Source: Zavarzinella formosa DSM 19928 (lineage in GTDB: Bacteria; Planctomycetota; Planctomycetia; Gemmatales; Gemmataceae). Taken from it: DNA of 64,000 bases. Below, piece after piece: positions 9,656 through 18,220 of the stretch. The DNA lies in the NCBI RefSeq assembly GCF_000255705.1, contig NZ_JH636449.1, positions 159,798 through 223,797 of the forward strand, read 5' to 3'. The position numbers and the translations under genes are program-made. Every line of letters begins with the position of its first letter. Within the stretch, counting starts at the first letter, position 1. The notes beneath the pieces are model-generated. The model saw nothing but the letters and a program-made list of their open reading frames with translations. It did no database searches and had not been told where the DNA came from.

Positions 9656-9739
9656 CATCAATTCATGCCTGAAAGACTTTGGCCGCCAGTCCGTAATTAC
9701 CTTTCATCGCTCGCCGCTAATCCCACTGGAATCCTCCTG

Positions 9740-11875
9740 ATGAACCGGATGTTGTTGGCTCTCGTGGGTTTGGCCGCCTCACTGTTCTCTGGCTCTGCCC
9801 AAGCACAAGGCATCTCCTTTGCCAAGGCGGTGAAGAGCATCGACGGACGGATCGAACCCGCCGAGGCCAAGCCGGGGCAAACCGTCCAATACATCCTCTC
9901 CGTGAAACTCAATCCGGGTTATTACACCTACCCGTCGATGCAGCCGGATCAGAAAGAAAAAGACAGCCAGACCACTATCCAACTTCCGGAACCCGGTGAC
10001 TTGCTGTTTGTCGAACCCGTCCATGATCCCGCCGGGGCCAAGACAAAACCTGGTCCCGCTGGCACACTATCGTACTACCCGGAGGGAGCCACTTGGAGCT
10101 TCACGGCTGTGGTGTCTCCGAACGCGGCGCCGGGCACGCGAGAACAGCGTCTCAAACTTTTCAGGATTCCGATCTGCAATTCTGACACCGACCAATGTTT
10201 ACCGCCGAAAGTGGTGCCGGTCGTTGCCTCATTCAAAGTGGCTGACGGCCCGGCCGTGGAAGTCGATCCCAAATACCGCGAGGCAGTCGTCAAAGTCGTC
10301 GCCCCGGCCCGCAATGCCAATCCAAGTCCCGTCATCGCCCCAGAACCGAAAAAAGAACCAGCCAAGGTTGAACAAAACGAAGAACCCAAAGCCGTCTCCC
10401 TCAAGGTTCCGGTCAGTCGGAACTATTCAGAAGACATGAAAGAAGTTCTCGCCCAATTGCCGGCGCCGACCTTCGACAACGCAGGGTTTATCGTCTTTCT
10501 GCTCACCGCCGCCGGTTGGGGATTCGTCACACTGCTGACACCGTGCGTGTTCCCGATGGTTCCCATCACCGTCAGCGTGTTCATCAAACAATCTGAGCGA
10601 CAGGGAACCAACCCGTTGGCGCAGGCCCTGATTTACGCGGGGACAATCGTGGTCGTCCTCGGACTGGCCGCCATGACCTTGTTGTCATTCTTCAGCCGGT
10701 TGGCCGTAGACCCATACATGAACGTGGCCCTCGGGACATTGTTCGTCGTTCTCTCGCTGAGTCTGTTTGGTTTGTTCGATCTGACGCTACCAAGTTGGAT
10801 CGTCAATCTGACGGCCAACCGTGAAGGCAAGGGGGGCTATCTTGGCACAGTGTTCATGGCCCTGTCTTTCACCCTTGTGAGTTTCACTTGCGTGGCTCCG
10901 TTCCTCGGCGGTTTCAGCGGCATGGTGGCCTCCGGAAACTTCGGAACATTTCAGCTGATGTGCGGCGGGCTGGCTTTCGCTGCCGCGTTTGCCTCGCCGT
11001 TTTTTGTGCTGGCCCTGTTCCCAAGTTTGCTGAAAAAACTCCCGAAGAGCGGCGGTTGGATGAACACGATTAAGGTCGTGATGGGTTTCTTGGAACTGGC
11101 GGCCGCGTTAAAGTTCTACCGCACCGCCGAACTGCGGCTGACAGATGTGCCGAGCCTGTTCACTTACGACTTGGTGCTTAGCCTCTGGGTGGTGTTGATG
11201 ATCGTCACAGGGTTGTATTTGCTCGGGCTGTTTAAACTGCCGCACGACCACGATGCCGGGGAACACCATATTGGCCCGTTCCGTCTGTTAACAGCCATCG
11301 GGGTGATGGCATTGGGTATTTATCTGCTTCCGGGTTTGTTCTCCAAAGGCAATGAAAAGAATCGTCCCGGCGGGACCGTTTTTGCATGGGTGGATGCCTT
11401 CTTGCTGCCGGAACCCAGCATTGGATCTCTGACGGATTCCGGGGATGGCAAACAACTCGCGTGGTCTGGTGATTTAAGGCGTTCACTCGACGACGCAAGA
11501 AGCAAGGGAGGCTTCGTGTTCATTGACTTTACGGGCAAGACATGCGCCAACTGTCGGCTCAACGAAGAGAACATTTTCAGCCAGCAGGAATTCAAGGATC
11601 TGTTGAAGAAATTCACATTGGTGCAGATTTACACGGACACGGTGCCGTCCAGATTTTATGACGGCCCGGTGGACCTCGCCCGGCAAAATGCGGATGGCAG
11701 CGCAAACAACAAGTTCCAGATGGCGGCGTTCGGCGGCGAACAGCTTCCCCTTTATGTGATCCTCAAACCGGAACAGGGAGGGAAGACATCTGTGTTTGGT
11801 GTCTATGACGAAGGGAAGATCAGCAAAGTTGATGCGTTTCGGAACTTCTTGAAGAAGCCTTTCGCCGAGAAATGA
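9740..11875 (+). CDS. dsbD: thiol:disulfide interchange protein DsbD
   Basis: 711 aa. It moves electrons from cytoplasmic thioredoxin across the membrane to exported thiol proteins. In order: signal peptide (1-23); DsbD-alpha domain with a cysteine pair in ICNSDTDQC (C-x6-C); Lys/Pro/Glu linker (about 185-235); a multi-span DsbD transmembrane domain whose redox cysteines are Cys269 (LLTPCVFPMVP) and Cys384 (SFTCVAPFLGG); a C-terminal thioredoxin-like domain with Cys602-Ala-Asn-Cys605 (TGKTCANCRLNE). All three redox modules of the family are present. The track-length start at 9608 would add a non-signal leader that overlaps the hairpin repeat; the ATG at 9740 gives a proper signal peptide. It is the third gene of a redox cluster. 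Confidence 0.93.
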   Translation: MNRMLLALVGLAASLFSGSAQAQGISFAKAVKSIDGRIEPAEAKPGQTVQYILSVKLNPGYYTYPSMQPDQKEKDSQTTIQLPEPGDLLFVEPVHDPAGAKTKPGPAGTLSYYPEGATWSFTAVVSPNAAPGTREQRLKLFRIPICNSDTDQCLPPKVVPVVASFKVADGPAVEVDPKYREAVVKVVAPARNANPSPVIAPEPKKEPAKVEQNEEPKAVSLKVPVSRNYSEDMKEVLAQLPAPTFDNAGFIVFLLTAAGWGFVTLLTPCVFPMVPITVSVFIKQSERQGTNPLAQALIYAGTIVVVLGLAAMTLLSFFSRLAVDPYMNVALGTLFVVLSLSLFGLFDLTLPSWIVNLTANREGKGGYLGTVFMALSFTLVSFTCVAPFLGGFSGMVASGNFGTFQLMCGGLAFAAAFASPFFVLALFPSLLKKLPKSGGWMNTIKVVMGFLELAAALKFYRTAELRLTDVPSLFTYDLVLSLWVVLMIVTGLYLLGLFKLPHDHDAGEHHIGPFRLLTAIGVMALGIYLLPGLFSKGNEKNRPGGTVFAWVDAFLLPEPSIGSLTDSGDGKQLAWSGDLRRSLDDARSKGGFVFIDFTGKTCANCRLNEENIFSQQEFKDLLKKFTLVQIYTDTVPSRFYDGPVDLARQNADGSANNKFQMAAFGGEQLPLYVILKPEQGGKTSVFGVYDEGKISKVDAFRNFLKKPFAEK

Positions 11876-11882
11876 AAACAGA

Positions 11883-12596
11883 TCATCCCCCGGCGGTCAC
11901 GGCTCTCCAAGCGGCGCGCCGCAGGGGTTCCAAGACTTGTCGGGGAATCATTTCCGTGTGATCTGCGGTTAAAATCAGCAATTCGTCGCGGGTCACCCCG
12001 GCGGTTTCCCGCAAAGCGGCTTCGCTCCAGTCCGGTTCCGGGCGATATCCCAACGGAACCAACACTTCCCGGCCCCAGAATCGTTCGGCCGGTTCGGCCC
12101 ACGGCAATTTCTCGCCAATCAACAACACCCGATCATCGCACAGGCAGGCCCGGACAGATTGAAGTTCGGCCGTGGTCGCGTTTTCCACCCAATCCCGCAA
12201 GGCCGGCAATGGACAACGCAAGGCAGAAGTCGGCCGTGGAATGTCCGAGGGGACCAGCCGACACAAAACCCGTTCTCCGCTCGAAACACCCGGCGGCAAC
12301 GGCGTGAACTTCGCAGGCAGCAACACCTGATCGAACGGGACACTCTCCCCCGGCGGCGGCACATCCCCGGCAGGCAGAAATTCTCCGGACCGGAACCATT
12401 GCCCGTCCCGCGTGGCAAACCACTCCACCCCCGGCACGGCCAGCAATGCGGCAACCACCGTCTCGCCGTGACGCCCCCAACGAATCCACGCATGTTGATT
12501 CGTTGAAACAACGGTGATATGGCCGACCGATCGCAACCCGGCAAGGGCCGACAACCCGGCAAGTGGGACACGGGCGGCTTGAAAAGGGAGATTCAT
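11883..12596 (-). CDS. unrecognised 237-aa protein (possible bpX2-type domain)
   Basis: 237 aa from MNLPFQAARVPL. It is soluble, rich in Pro, Leu, Arg and Trp, with no signal peptide or membrane segment. Notable stretches are HAWIRWGRHGETVVAAL, WFATRDGQWF, RVLLIGEKLPWAEPAERFWG and LLILTADHTEMIPR. I have a weak recollection that this layout resembles the bpX2 domain of planctomycete MoxR-vWA-beta-propeller ternary systems; this is inference and no MoxR ATPase or vWA gene is near. It converges on dsbD with a seven-base gap. A longer start (12656) is rejected because it runs into the long inverted repeat at 12612-12759. Confidence 0.6.
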   Translation of the reverse strand: MNLPFQAARVPLAGLSALAGLRSVGHITVVSTNQHAWIRWGRHGETVVAALLAVPGVEWFATRDGQWFRSGEFLPAGDVPPPGESVPFDQVLLPAKFTPLPPGVSSGERVLCRLVPSDIPRPTSALRCPLPALRDWVENATTAELQSVRACLCDDRVLLIGEKLPWAEPAERFWGREVLVPLGYRPEPDWSEAALRETAGVTRDELLILTADHTEMIPRQVLEPLRRAAWRAVTAGG

Positions 12597-12611
12597 ACGG
12601 GTTGATGCGAG

Positions 12612-12759
12612 GAAGAATGAAAAGGCGCTAACCACAAAGACGCAAAGGTCACACAAAGTTTCACAGAGAAAACCAGTGAAGATATTATTCTTCCGTCTTC
12701 TTTGTGAAACTTTGTGTGACCTTTGCGTCTTTGTGGTTAGCGCCTTTCCTTCATTCTTC
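12612..12759. repeat. long inverted repeat, ACCACAAAG family (copy 1)
   Basis: Arms of about 59 bases (from 12612 and ending at 12759) are nearly complementary and contain GCGCTAACCACAAAG, ACGCAAAGGTCACACAAAG and TTTCACAGAGAA. The same core recurs at 32386-32538. The outermost part of each arm (GAAGAATGAA) is also complementary but differs from the other copy. It fills the gap between the MBL stop and the start of the 237-aa gene. It produces a spurious reading frame beginning MKLCVTF. Confidence 0.88.
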
Positions 12760-12767
12760 TCTTCGCG

Positions 12768-13553
12768 TTAAAACTTCGGCATTCGGCCGGCGATCACGTC
12801 GGCTTCCCATTCGTGCAGAAGGGGCCAGTCGACGGCGCAGGTGCCGAAGTCGGCCATATACTGGTATTCGCTCAGGCGGTCGATGGCCTTTTGGATGATG
12901 CGGGCGTCCCGGCGAAACACCGGGCCGTGGCTCGGGAGCAGGTATTCCGAATCATCGGCGAGGATTCGCTTGAGCGACCGCACGAAGTCCGGCAGGCTCG
13001 ATCCGTGGTGCGCGTCGATCACGCCGACGCAGCTATCCCGATAAATGTTGTCCCCGCTGAACAGCAGGGTCCCCATTTTGAGGGCGATCTGCCCCGGCGT
13101 GTGCCCCGGCGTGTGCCAGACGGACAGTTTGAGTTTGCCAACGGTGATGGTGTCGCCTTCGTTGATCGTCTCGTCGATCTTGCACGGCGGCATCGGAATG
13201 TCGATCCCTTGGGCCGGGATGGAGGCGTAAGTCATCACGGCGTCGCCCCGTTCGATGGGGGAGACGCTCAACGGGTGGGCCAGCACCTTGGTTTTCAGGC
13301 GTTCGCGGGCGCGTTTCAGTCCCTGAATATGGTCCGCGTCCGCATGCGTGGCGATGATGCCTTTGCACTTCGTCAGACTAAAATCCATCTGTCGGATCAG
13401 TTCGATGATGTCATCGACCGAATCCTCGAAGCCGATATCCACGAGGACGTATTCCCCGGCGTCCTCAACAAGATAGATGTTCACGCCCAACCGCCGGCCG
13501 GCCTGGTAATTGAACTCGATCACATTCGGAAAAATGTACTTCCGACGCAGCAT
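12768..13553 (-). CDS. MBL-fold metallo-hydrolase
   Basis: 261 aa, a single metallo-beta-lactamase domain. Metal-binding motifs are THADADHIQG (His70, Asp72, Asp74, His75; the second ligand is Asp where the classic motif has His), WHTPGHTPGQIAL, LFSGDNIYRD and LLPSHGPVF. There is no signal peptide, so it is probably cytoplasmic. The family covers glyoxalase II-like, lactonase and other hydrolases, and nothing here fixes the substrate. The start at 13553 has a GGAA run upstream; the longer frame to 14522 is only antisense to the PhoD-like gene. It is divergent from that gene across 81 bases. Confidence 0.9.
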   Translation of the reverse strand: MLRRKYIFPNVIEFNYQAGRRLGVNIYLVEDAGEYVLVDIGFEDSVDDIIELIRQMDFSLTKCKGIIATHADADHIQGLKRARERLKTKVLAHPLSVSPIERGDAVMTYASIPAQGIDIPMPPCKIDETINEGDTITVGKLKLSVWHTPGHTPGQIALKMGTLLFSGDNIYRDSCVGVIDAHHGSSLPDFVRSLKRILADDSEYLLPSHGPVFRRDARIIQKAIDRLSEYQYMADFGTCAVDWPLLHEWEADVIAGRMPKF

Positions 13554-13634
13554 GATTCCATTCCCGAAGAGTAACCGACGGCCATCGCACACCCTGATAT
13601 GATAAGCGGGACTTGCCCGCGGGGAACAGTTCTC

Positions 13635-14945
13635 ATGAATCGTCGCGTGTTTATCGCCGCCGCCGCGGCCGGAACACTCGCTCTGACCGTTCGCCGCAGC
13701 CACCCGGCCGGCGACCTTGGCCCGGTGATGTACGCTTGGTGCGGGGCCATGACCCCCGTTTCGTGCCGGGTGGTGGTTCGCACGAAATTTCCGTCGCCAA
13801 CGGTCAGACTCATCATTTCCCAAGAAGAAGATTTCAAGGATTCCACCAAAAGCATTGCACAAGCCTCCGCCGAACCCACCGGCTGCCATCTCACCTTTGA
13901 AGTGACGAAACTCTCCCCGAAGACGGTTTATTTTTACGGGTTTGAGGTCACGGCGGACGGCAAGACAGAATGGGCAAACGTCGGTCGTTTCCAGACCTTC
14001 CCCGAGGGGGCGGCCGATTTTCAGGTGGCGTTCGCCTCCTGCGCCCGCACGGGGTCGACTTCCCCGGTGTTTGACACCATCGCCCGGAACAACCCCGATT
14101 TGTTCATCCACATGGGAGATTTCCACTACGAGAACATCGCCTTGGAGGCCCCGGCGCTGCGACGCGACGCCTACGCCCTTGTCCATGCCTCCGAGACACA
14201 GTCTTACCTCTACAGGCATTTCCCGATTGGCTACATCTGGGACGATCACGATTATCTCGGCAACAACACGGACGGCGTGGCCGTCACCCCCGCGCAGAAG
14301 AGAGCCAAAACAGACGCCCGGTTGACCTACCAGCAATGCGTCCCGCACTATCCGCTGGCATTTGGCGACGGGGATTTTCCCATCGGTCAGGCGTTCACCC
14401 TCGGCCGGGCACGGTTCATTCTCACAGACAACCGATCCGAAAAGATCCCCGGCGACACAATGCTCGGGGTCGCCCAGAAAAAATGGTTCAAGGACGAAAT
14501 TCGGGCGGCGAAGACCAAACACCCGCTAATTGTGTGGGTGAACACGGTCCCGTGGATCGGCGTGCCGAACTCCCTCGTGGACTTTTGGGCGGGCTACGAT
14601 GCCGAACGCCGGGAATTGGCCGATTTCTTCAAGGCTGAAGGTCTCGCCGGGCGATTGTGCATCCTCAGCGGCGACTCCCACATGCTGGCCATCGATGACG
14701 GGTCGCACAGCGATTACGCCACCGGCGGCGGCATGCCAATCCCGGTGTTTCAGGCGGCCTCCCTCGACCAACGCCCGTCAGCCAAGGGGGGGCCTTACAG
14801 CCACCCGCAGATCCCCGGAGCGGGCCAATTCGGTCTGATGCAAGTGCGGGACAATGGGAAGGAAATCCGCGTTCAATGGAAGGGGATGACTTTGGACGAC
14901 AAAATGGCCAAAGGAATGGGACACGAGTTTATCGTGAAAGGCTGA
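13635..14945 (+). CDS. PhoD-like alkaline phosphatase family protein
   Basis: 436 aa. It starts with a Tat-like signal (MNRRVFIAAAAAGTLAL), so it is probably exported. An N-terminal PhoD beta domain (about 25-125) precedes a metallophosphatase domain with ligands in HMGDFHYEN, IWDDHDYLGNN, and SGDSHMLAIDD. PhoD enzymes are secreted phosphodiesterases/phosphatases using Ca and Fe. A GGGGA lies nine bases before the start. Divergent from the MBL hydrolase, so the two may share a control region. No Pho box was identified; regulation is unknown. Confidence 0.88.
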   Translation: MNRRVFIAAAAAGTLALTVRRSHPAGDLGPVMYAWCGAMTPVSCRVVVRTKFPSPTVRLIISQEEDFKDSTKSIAQASAEPTGCHLTFEVTKLSPKTVYFYGFEVTADGKTEWANVGRFQTFPEGAADFQVAFASCARTGSTSPVFDTIARNNPDLFIHMGDFHYENIALEAPALRRDAYALVHASETQSYLYRHFPIGYIWDDHDYLGNNTDGVAVTPAQKRAKTDARLTYQQCVPHYPLAFGDGDFPIGQAFTLGRARFILTDNRSEKIPGDTMLGVAQKKWFKDEIRAAKTKHPLIVWVNTVPWIGVPNSLVDFWAGYDAERRELADFFKAEGLAGRLCILSGDSHMLAIDDGSHSDYATGGGMPIPVFQAASLDQRPSAKGGPYSHPQIPGAGQFGLMQVRDNGKEIRVQWKGMTLDDKMAKGMGHEFIVKG

Positions 14946-14971
14946 TTCCATTCCCCAACAGTCGGGACAAA

Positions 14972-15217
14972 TCAAGAAAGGTTTGGAGTCGCCGGTTGTT
15001 CTCCGTGAATGAACGGAGCATATTCGGGGATGATCTGTCCATCCTCGACTTCAAACTCCTTCAAGTTGGCAATGGTTTCGCGAGGAGAAATGTAAACGAC
15101 TTTGCCGTCACGCCAAGTCGGCACAGATCGCCCGAGCAAGGCATGTTCACGAACCGCCCGACGAATCGCCTTCTGAACGGCCTTGGTCCGGTCTTCAATT
15201 GTCAGGTTTGGAATCAT
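14972..15217 (-). CDS. small 81-aa protein overlapping zeta-like kinase
   Basis: 81 aa, rich in charged residues: an N-terminal basic helix (DRTKAVQKAIRRAVREHALLG) and a C-terminal acidic stretch (NLKEFEVEDG). It begins inside the last codons of the zeta-like gene (23-base overlap), with AGGAG nine bases before its ATG inside that gene, so the two are translationally linked. I do not recognise the family. From the gene order, an antitoxin or accessory role for the upstream kinase is possible but unproven; classic zeta antitoxins (epsilon) precede the toxin and differ in sequence. Confidence 0.7.
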   Translation of the reverse strand: MIPNLTIEDRTKAVQKAIRRAVREHALLGRSVPTWRDGKVVYISPRETIANLKEFEVEDGQIIPEYAPFIHGEQPATPNLS

Positions 15218-15797
15218 ATGCGATCAACTCCTGAAAAAGCTGGAAGTCCGCAGGTTGAATGACCGTTGGTTTCTCCTGTCGGGAACCAAACGCAGTCAAT
15301 TCCGGCCAACGGCCCGCATTTCCGAACATCATCCAATGGTCGGCCAAACCCCGATAATCGTCCCAGAAATTGGACATGGTTTTGGGATGGCGTCGCCGGA
15401 TCGTTTCGGCGGGAATGTGATGACCGCCACTTTTCACCCGGAGGCGAACTCGCTCGATTGACATCTCTGGCGAGGGCAGCCAGAAATAACACAGTTCGAC
15501 ACGATACCCCTCTGTTTGAAGTCTCCGCAAAAAAGAGATATAAGTTCGGCCGGAAAGGGTGGATTCAAACGCAAAGCTGGCTTTCTTGTCGGCCAGATCA
15601 TTCAGACGAGCGAGCATTATCTGCCCCGCTTGAATTGCTGATCGCTCTGGGGCGAAGGCATTCAACCCGCGTGCGATGGCGTCCGTGTTTACGAATGGCA
15701 TTGACCGTTTATTGCCGAGAAGCATCTCCGAAGCCGTGGTTTTTCCGGCTCCGTTGATGCCGCCAAGGATCACGACGAGAGGTTCTTCGGGAGGCAT
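15195..15797 (-). CDS. zeta-toxin-like P-loop kinase
   Basis: 200 aa. The Walker A motif GGINGAGKTT is at residues 12-21, followed by FVNTDAIARGLNAF and FAFESTLSGRTYISFL, the pattern of the zeta toxin/UDP-GlcNAc kinase family. Further basic motifs (ERVRLRVKSGGHHIP, ETIRRRHP) fit the LID/substrate loops. True zeta toxins phosphorylate UDP-N-acetylglucosamine; many chromosomal members are uncharacterised and may not be toxic. It is cotranscribed with the downstream 81-aa gene. A terminator-like hairpin separates it from the upstream DUF4912 gene. Confidence 0.87.
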   Translation of the reverse strand: MPPEEPLVVILGGINGAGKTTASEMLLGNKRSMPFVNTDAIARGLNAFAPERSAIQAGQIMLARLNDLADKKASFAFESTLSGRTYISFLRRLQTEGYRVELCYFWLPSPEMSIERVRLRVKSGGHHIPAETIRRRHPKTMSNFWDDYRGLADHWMMFGNAGRWPELTAFGSRQEKPTVIQPADFQLFQELIAYDSKPDN

Positions 15798-15823
15798 GGA
15801 AAAGATTTTATCATCAGAAACGA

Positions 15824-15863
15824 CAGGAGGGTGGAAAAGTCGAACGACTTTCCCACCCTCCTG
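15824..15863 (-). terminator. hairpin terminator after the DUF4912 gene
   Basis: 19-base arms (CAGGAGGGTGGAAAAGTCG and its near complement, one mismatch) with a two-base loop, 23 bases after the DUF4912 stop and before the zeta-like start. Reading on the minus strand no long T run follows. Confidence 0.65.
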
Positions 15864-15885
15864 CTTGTCTTAATTATCCGGTCGA

Positions 15886-17070
15886 TCAGTTATTGTCGCC
15901 ATCGTTGATGAGCGGTTCGAGTTCCTTCGTGTTCCGTTCCACGGCCAGCACGATCTTGCGTTCCTCAACGCCGTCGGCCGATTCGGCCACGCAGGGAAGA
16001 ATCTGTCGGCCGTCCGGGAAACTGTATCGCATGGTGAAACTGCCGTCCGGGCGGAGTTTCACGGGTTCGCCTTGGAGGGTGACCCGGGTTCCCGGCATTG
16101 TGCGGCCGAAGACGATCATCTCGGCGTCGATGGAGAAAAAGAACTTTCGTTCTTTGCCGCCGACGGTGGTGGTCGTCGGCGAGAGGGCCGGGGCGTTCAT
16201 CGGGCGGCGAAGGCGTTCTTCAAAGAACTCCTTGAGGGCTTCCTTGTCCGAGGCTGGTGTCTCAAAGCCATTGGACATCGCGTACAAGCGGTCGGCTTGC
16301 TTGGCGTCGATGTCGGCCCAATTTTCGTCGATATTGTCGCTCACCCCGGCCTTCGGGGGGGTGACAATGTTTGAGCGGCCCAGCACGTAAAACTGGTTGC
16401 GCTTGGACAGGTAGCCAATATCCACGCGATAGGATTTCGGCGGCTGGCTCACTTCGATGTACCAGTTGGTGCAACCGCCGTGGATGTCGATGTCGCGGAC
16501 AATGGCCTCGGCCGTGCTGGTCGTGTCCTGGGAGGTGACATCATAAACCCGCAGGATGGGCTTGGAACCGTGCCAGTCCTGACCAAGAGCAGCCTCGGCC
16601 CGTTGAACGGAATGATGGGTGAGTTCCCAATAAACATGCAGCCAGAACGGATCGCGGACAATCACAACGATGCGGTCTTTTTGGCTGTTGCCCTGAAGGT
16701 TGCGATGAGCCTTGCCGTTGACCCCGACGGCATGGTTGACCGCCTCGGCGGGTTTGTGGACGCCATTGGTTTCGTGCGCGGCGGGCTTGGCTTTGGCGGC
16801 GGGAGCTTTCGGCGGCACCGGCGGGGTGGCGGCCTTCACCGGAGTTTTGGCAACCGGGGGATGTTTGCCGTTGACGGAGGGAACAGGCTTGGCCTTGGGT
16901 GTGGCGGCGGTTTTGGCTTTTTCGCGGTCTTTGTCCCGCTTTTTCATCGCGCGTTGGATGGCTTTCACGAGATCGTCCTTCTTCATCGAATGGAAACCTT
17001 CGATGCCGAGGGTTTTGGCCTCGTCGGCCAGTTCCTTGCGGGAAGCACTGTTCAAACTGTCAATATTCAT
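15886..17070 (-). CDS. DUF4912 protein with Rho-N/SAP-like N-terminus
   Basis: 394 aa. Residues 1-45 form a Rho N-terminal/SAP-like helix-extended-loop motif (SLNSASRKELADEAKTLGI), often nucleic-acid binding. A Lys/Ala/Pro-rich disordered linker spans about 45-130. DUF4912 follows (about 130-235): VVIVRDPFWLHVYWELT, ILRVYDVT, WYIEV and YRVDIGYL. The C-terminal part contains an IDAEMIVFGRTMPGTRVTLQGEPV segment resembling an immunoglobulin/Big-like fold. DUF4912 has no proven function. The start is well placed at the SAP-like motif. Gene-free DNA of over 1 kb lies upstream. Confidence 0.88.
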   Translation of the reverse strand: MNIDSLNSASRKELADEAKTLGIEGFHSMKKDDLVKAIQRAMKKRDKDREKAKTAATPKAKPVPSVNGKHPPVAKTPVKAATPPVPPKAPAAKAKPAAHETNGVHKPAEAVNHAVGVNGKAHRNLQGNSQKDRIVVIVRDPFWLHVYWELTHHSVQRAEAALGQDWHGSKPILRVYDVTSQDTTSTAEAIVRDIDIHGGCTNWYIEVSQPPKSYRVDIGYLSKRNQFYVLGRSNIVTPPKAGVSDNIDENWADIDAKQADRLYAMSNGFETPASDKEALKEFFEERLRRPMNAPALSPTTTTVGGKERKFFFSIDAEMIVFGRTMPGTRVTLQGEPVKLRPDGSFTMRYSFPDGRQILPCVAESADGVEERKIVLAVERNTKELEPLINDGDNN

Positions 17071-18220
17071 GGCACGGCACTCCGTTCCCGCCGCGAGGTT
17101 TGGCTCGTCGGGGGAACCGATTCAAGGCATCCATTGCCCCTTCACCATTCCGCCGGACTTCCCGCCCGACGGTCTACTTTTCAAACGCCAGGCAATTTTT
17201 CAATCATCGCATTCGTTGTCGCCAGTCGCCATGTCAGTCGAACCGGAAAACCAGAATTCACGTTGTCGGCGAGGCAATCAGTGGCGGGTATGGGGAGGCA
17301 ATCATCGACGCGCATTCCAACCAACTTAATTGGATTCGAGGCCGACGGCGAATCGTCGCCAGCGGGCCGAATTTTGCCGGAGGGTAATCAACAACCCGAT
17401 CCCGAACAATTCGGGTCTTTCGTCCCCGCGAGCGATCCAACCTTGGCTTTCCCTCTTTCCGATCCGAACCAATCCCAAAGGAGAGAATCAAATCGAACGG
17501 AACAACCTTGGCGACCGTACTCCAGCAGCGGGCCGGACATCGGGATTAAACGAGTGAAAAGTGGCGTCGTAACTGTCAAGCCACTACGGACTTCGCACGC
17601 TTTAATAATTGAATCATAAAGATTCGTTGATCCGTTGTCAATGAAAAAATCACTCCCTCCGGCGTCTTGAGGCAGATCGTTTCCCGTCTGGATTTATTAT
17701 CCGACGGCGATCAACCCACCCCAAGCTCTGGAGCGCAACTGTTTTCTGGAAATAATCTTACAGCAACAATTCCCAAGTTTTCCGCACAACGACAAGCAAC
17801 CAATTTTGAATGAAACCGGCTTCTTTGTCGGTTTGGCGGCCTCTTCACAATTCACATTTTCGGAATTTTGTTGACACCAATACAGACTTATGAATGAGAT
17901 CTTTATTCTCAAGATTCGGAATGAAATCCCAAATTCATCTGCCTGGGTTCAAAAATGAGCGTTTTCAGCTTCGACATCCAACAATCGAATATGGAATTCG
18001 AACAGCGGTTAATAACTTTTTCGATTTTCTTTTCTTTTTAGTGTGTCCAATGTGTTCAGTTTTAATCCCTTCCGGCGGCGGCTGGCGGCTTCCCCGCCTC
18101 TCTCAATTCGCACATCCGCGAACCGGGTTGCCCTTGACACATTTTGCAGATTCCGCGTAGAGTACCCAACCATATGGTTCCGCGCAGGACGCACGGAACG
18201 GCGGCTTTCGTCACCTTTGG
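17071..18220. other. gene-free stretch, AT-rich in its second half
   Basis: No reading frame here has a plausible start, ribosome site and family resemblance. From about 17580 to 18060 the DNA is clearly richer in A and T than its surroundings. I saw no tRNA-like sequence and no cluster of DnaA boxes. The only feature supported is the promoter-like element at its right end. Confidence 0.6.
18134..18163 (+). promoter_or_regulatory. sigma70-type promoter for the TPR gene
   Basis: A perfect -35 hexamer TTGACA (18134-18139), 18-base spacer and a -10-like TAGAGT (18158-18163), 58 bases before the TPR gene start. It is at the end of an AT-rich region. Prediction only. Confidence 0.55.

Noticed and set aside
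12704-12898. Frame beginning MKLCVTFASLWLAP inside the first long inverted repeat
   Set aside because: It is the translation of the ACCACAAAG repeat arm and recurs at 32482 and 32254 for the same reason. It has no ribosome site and is a repeat artefact, not a protein family.
17697-17912. 71-aa minus-strand Cys-rich frame in the AT-rich gap
   Set aside because: No ribosome site, no neighbours on the strand and an unusual residue mix; treated as chance.
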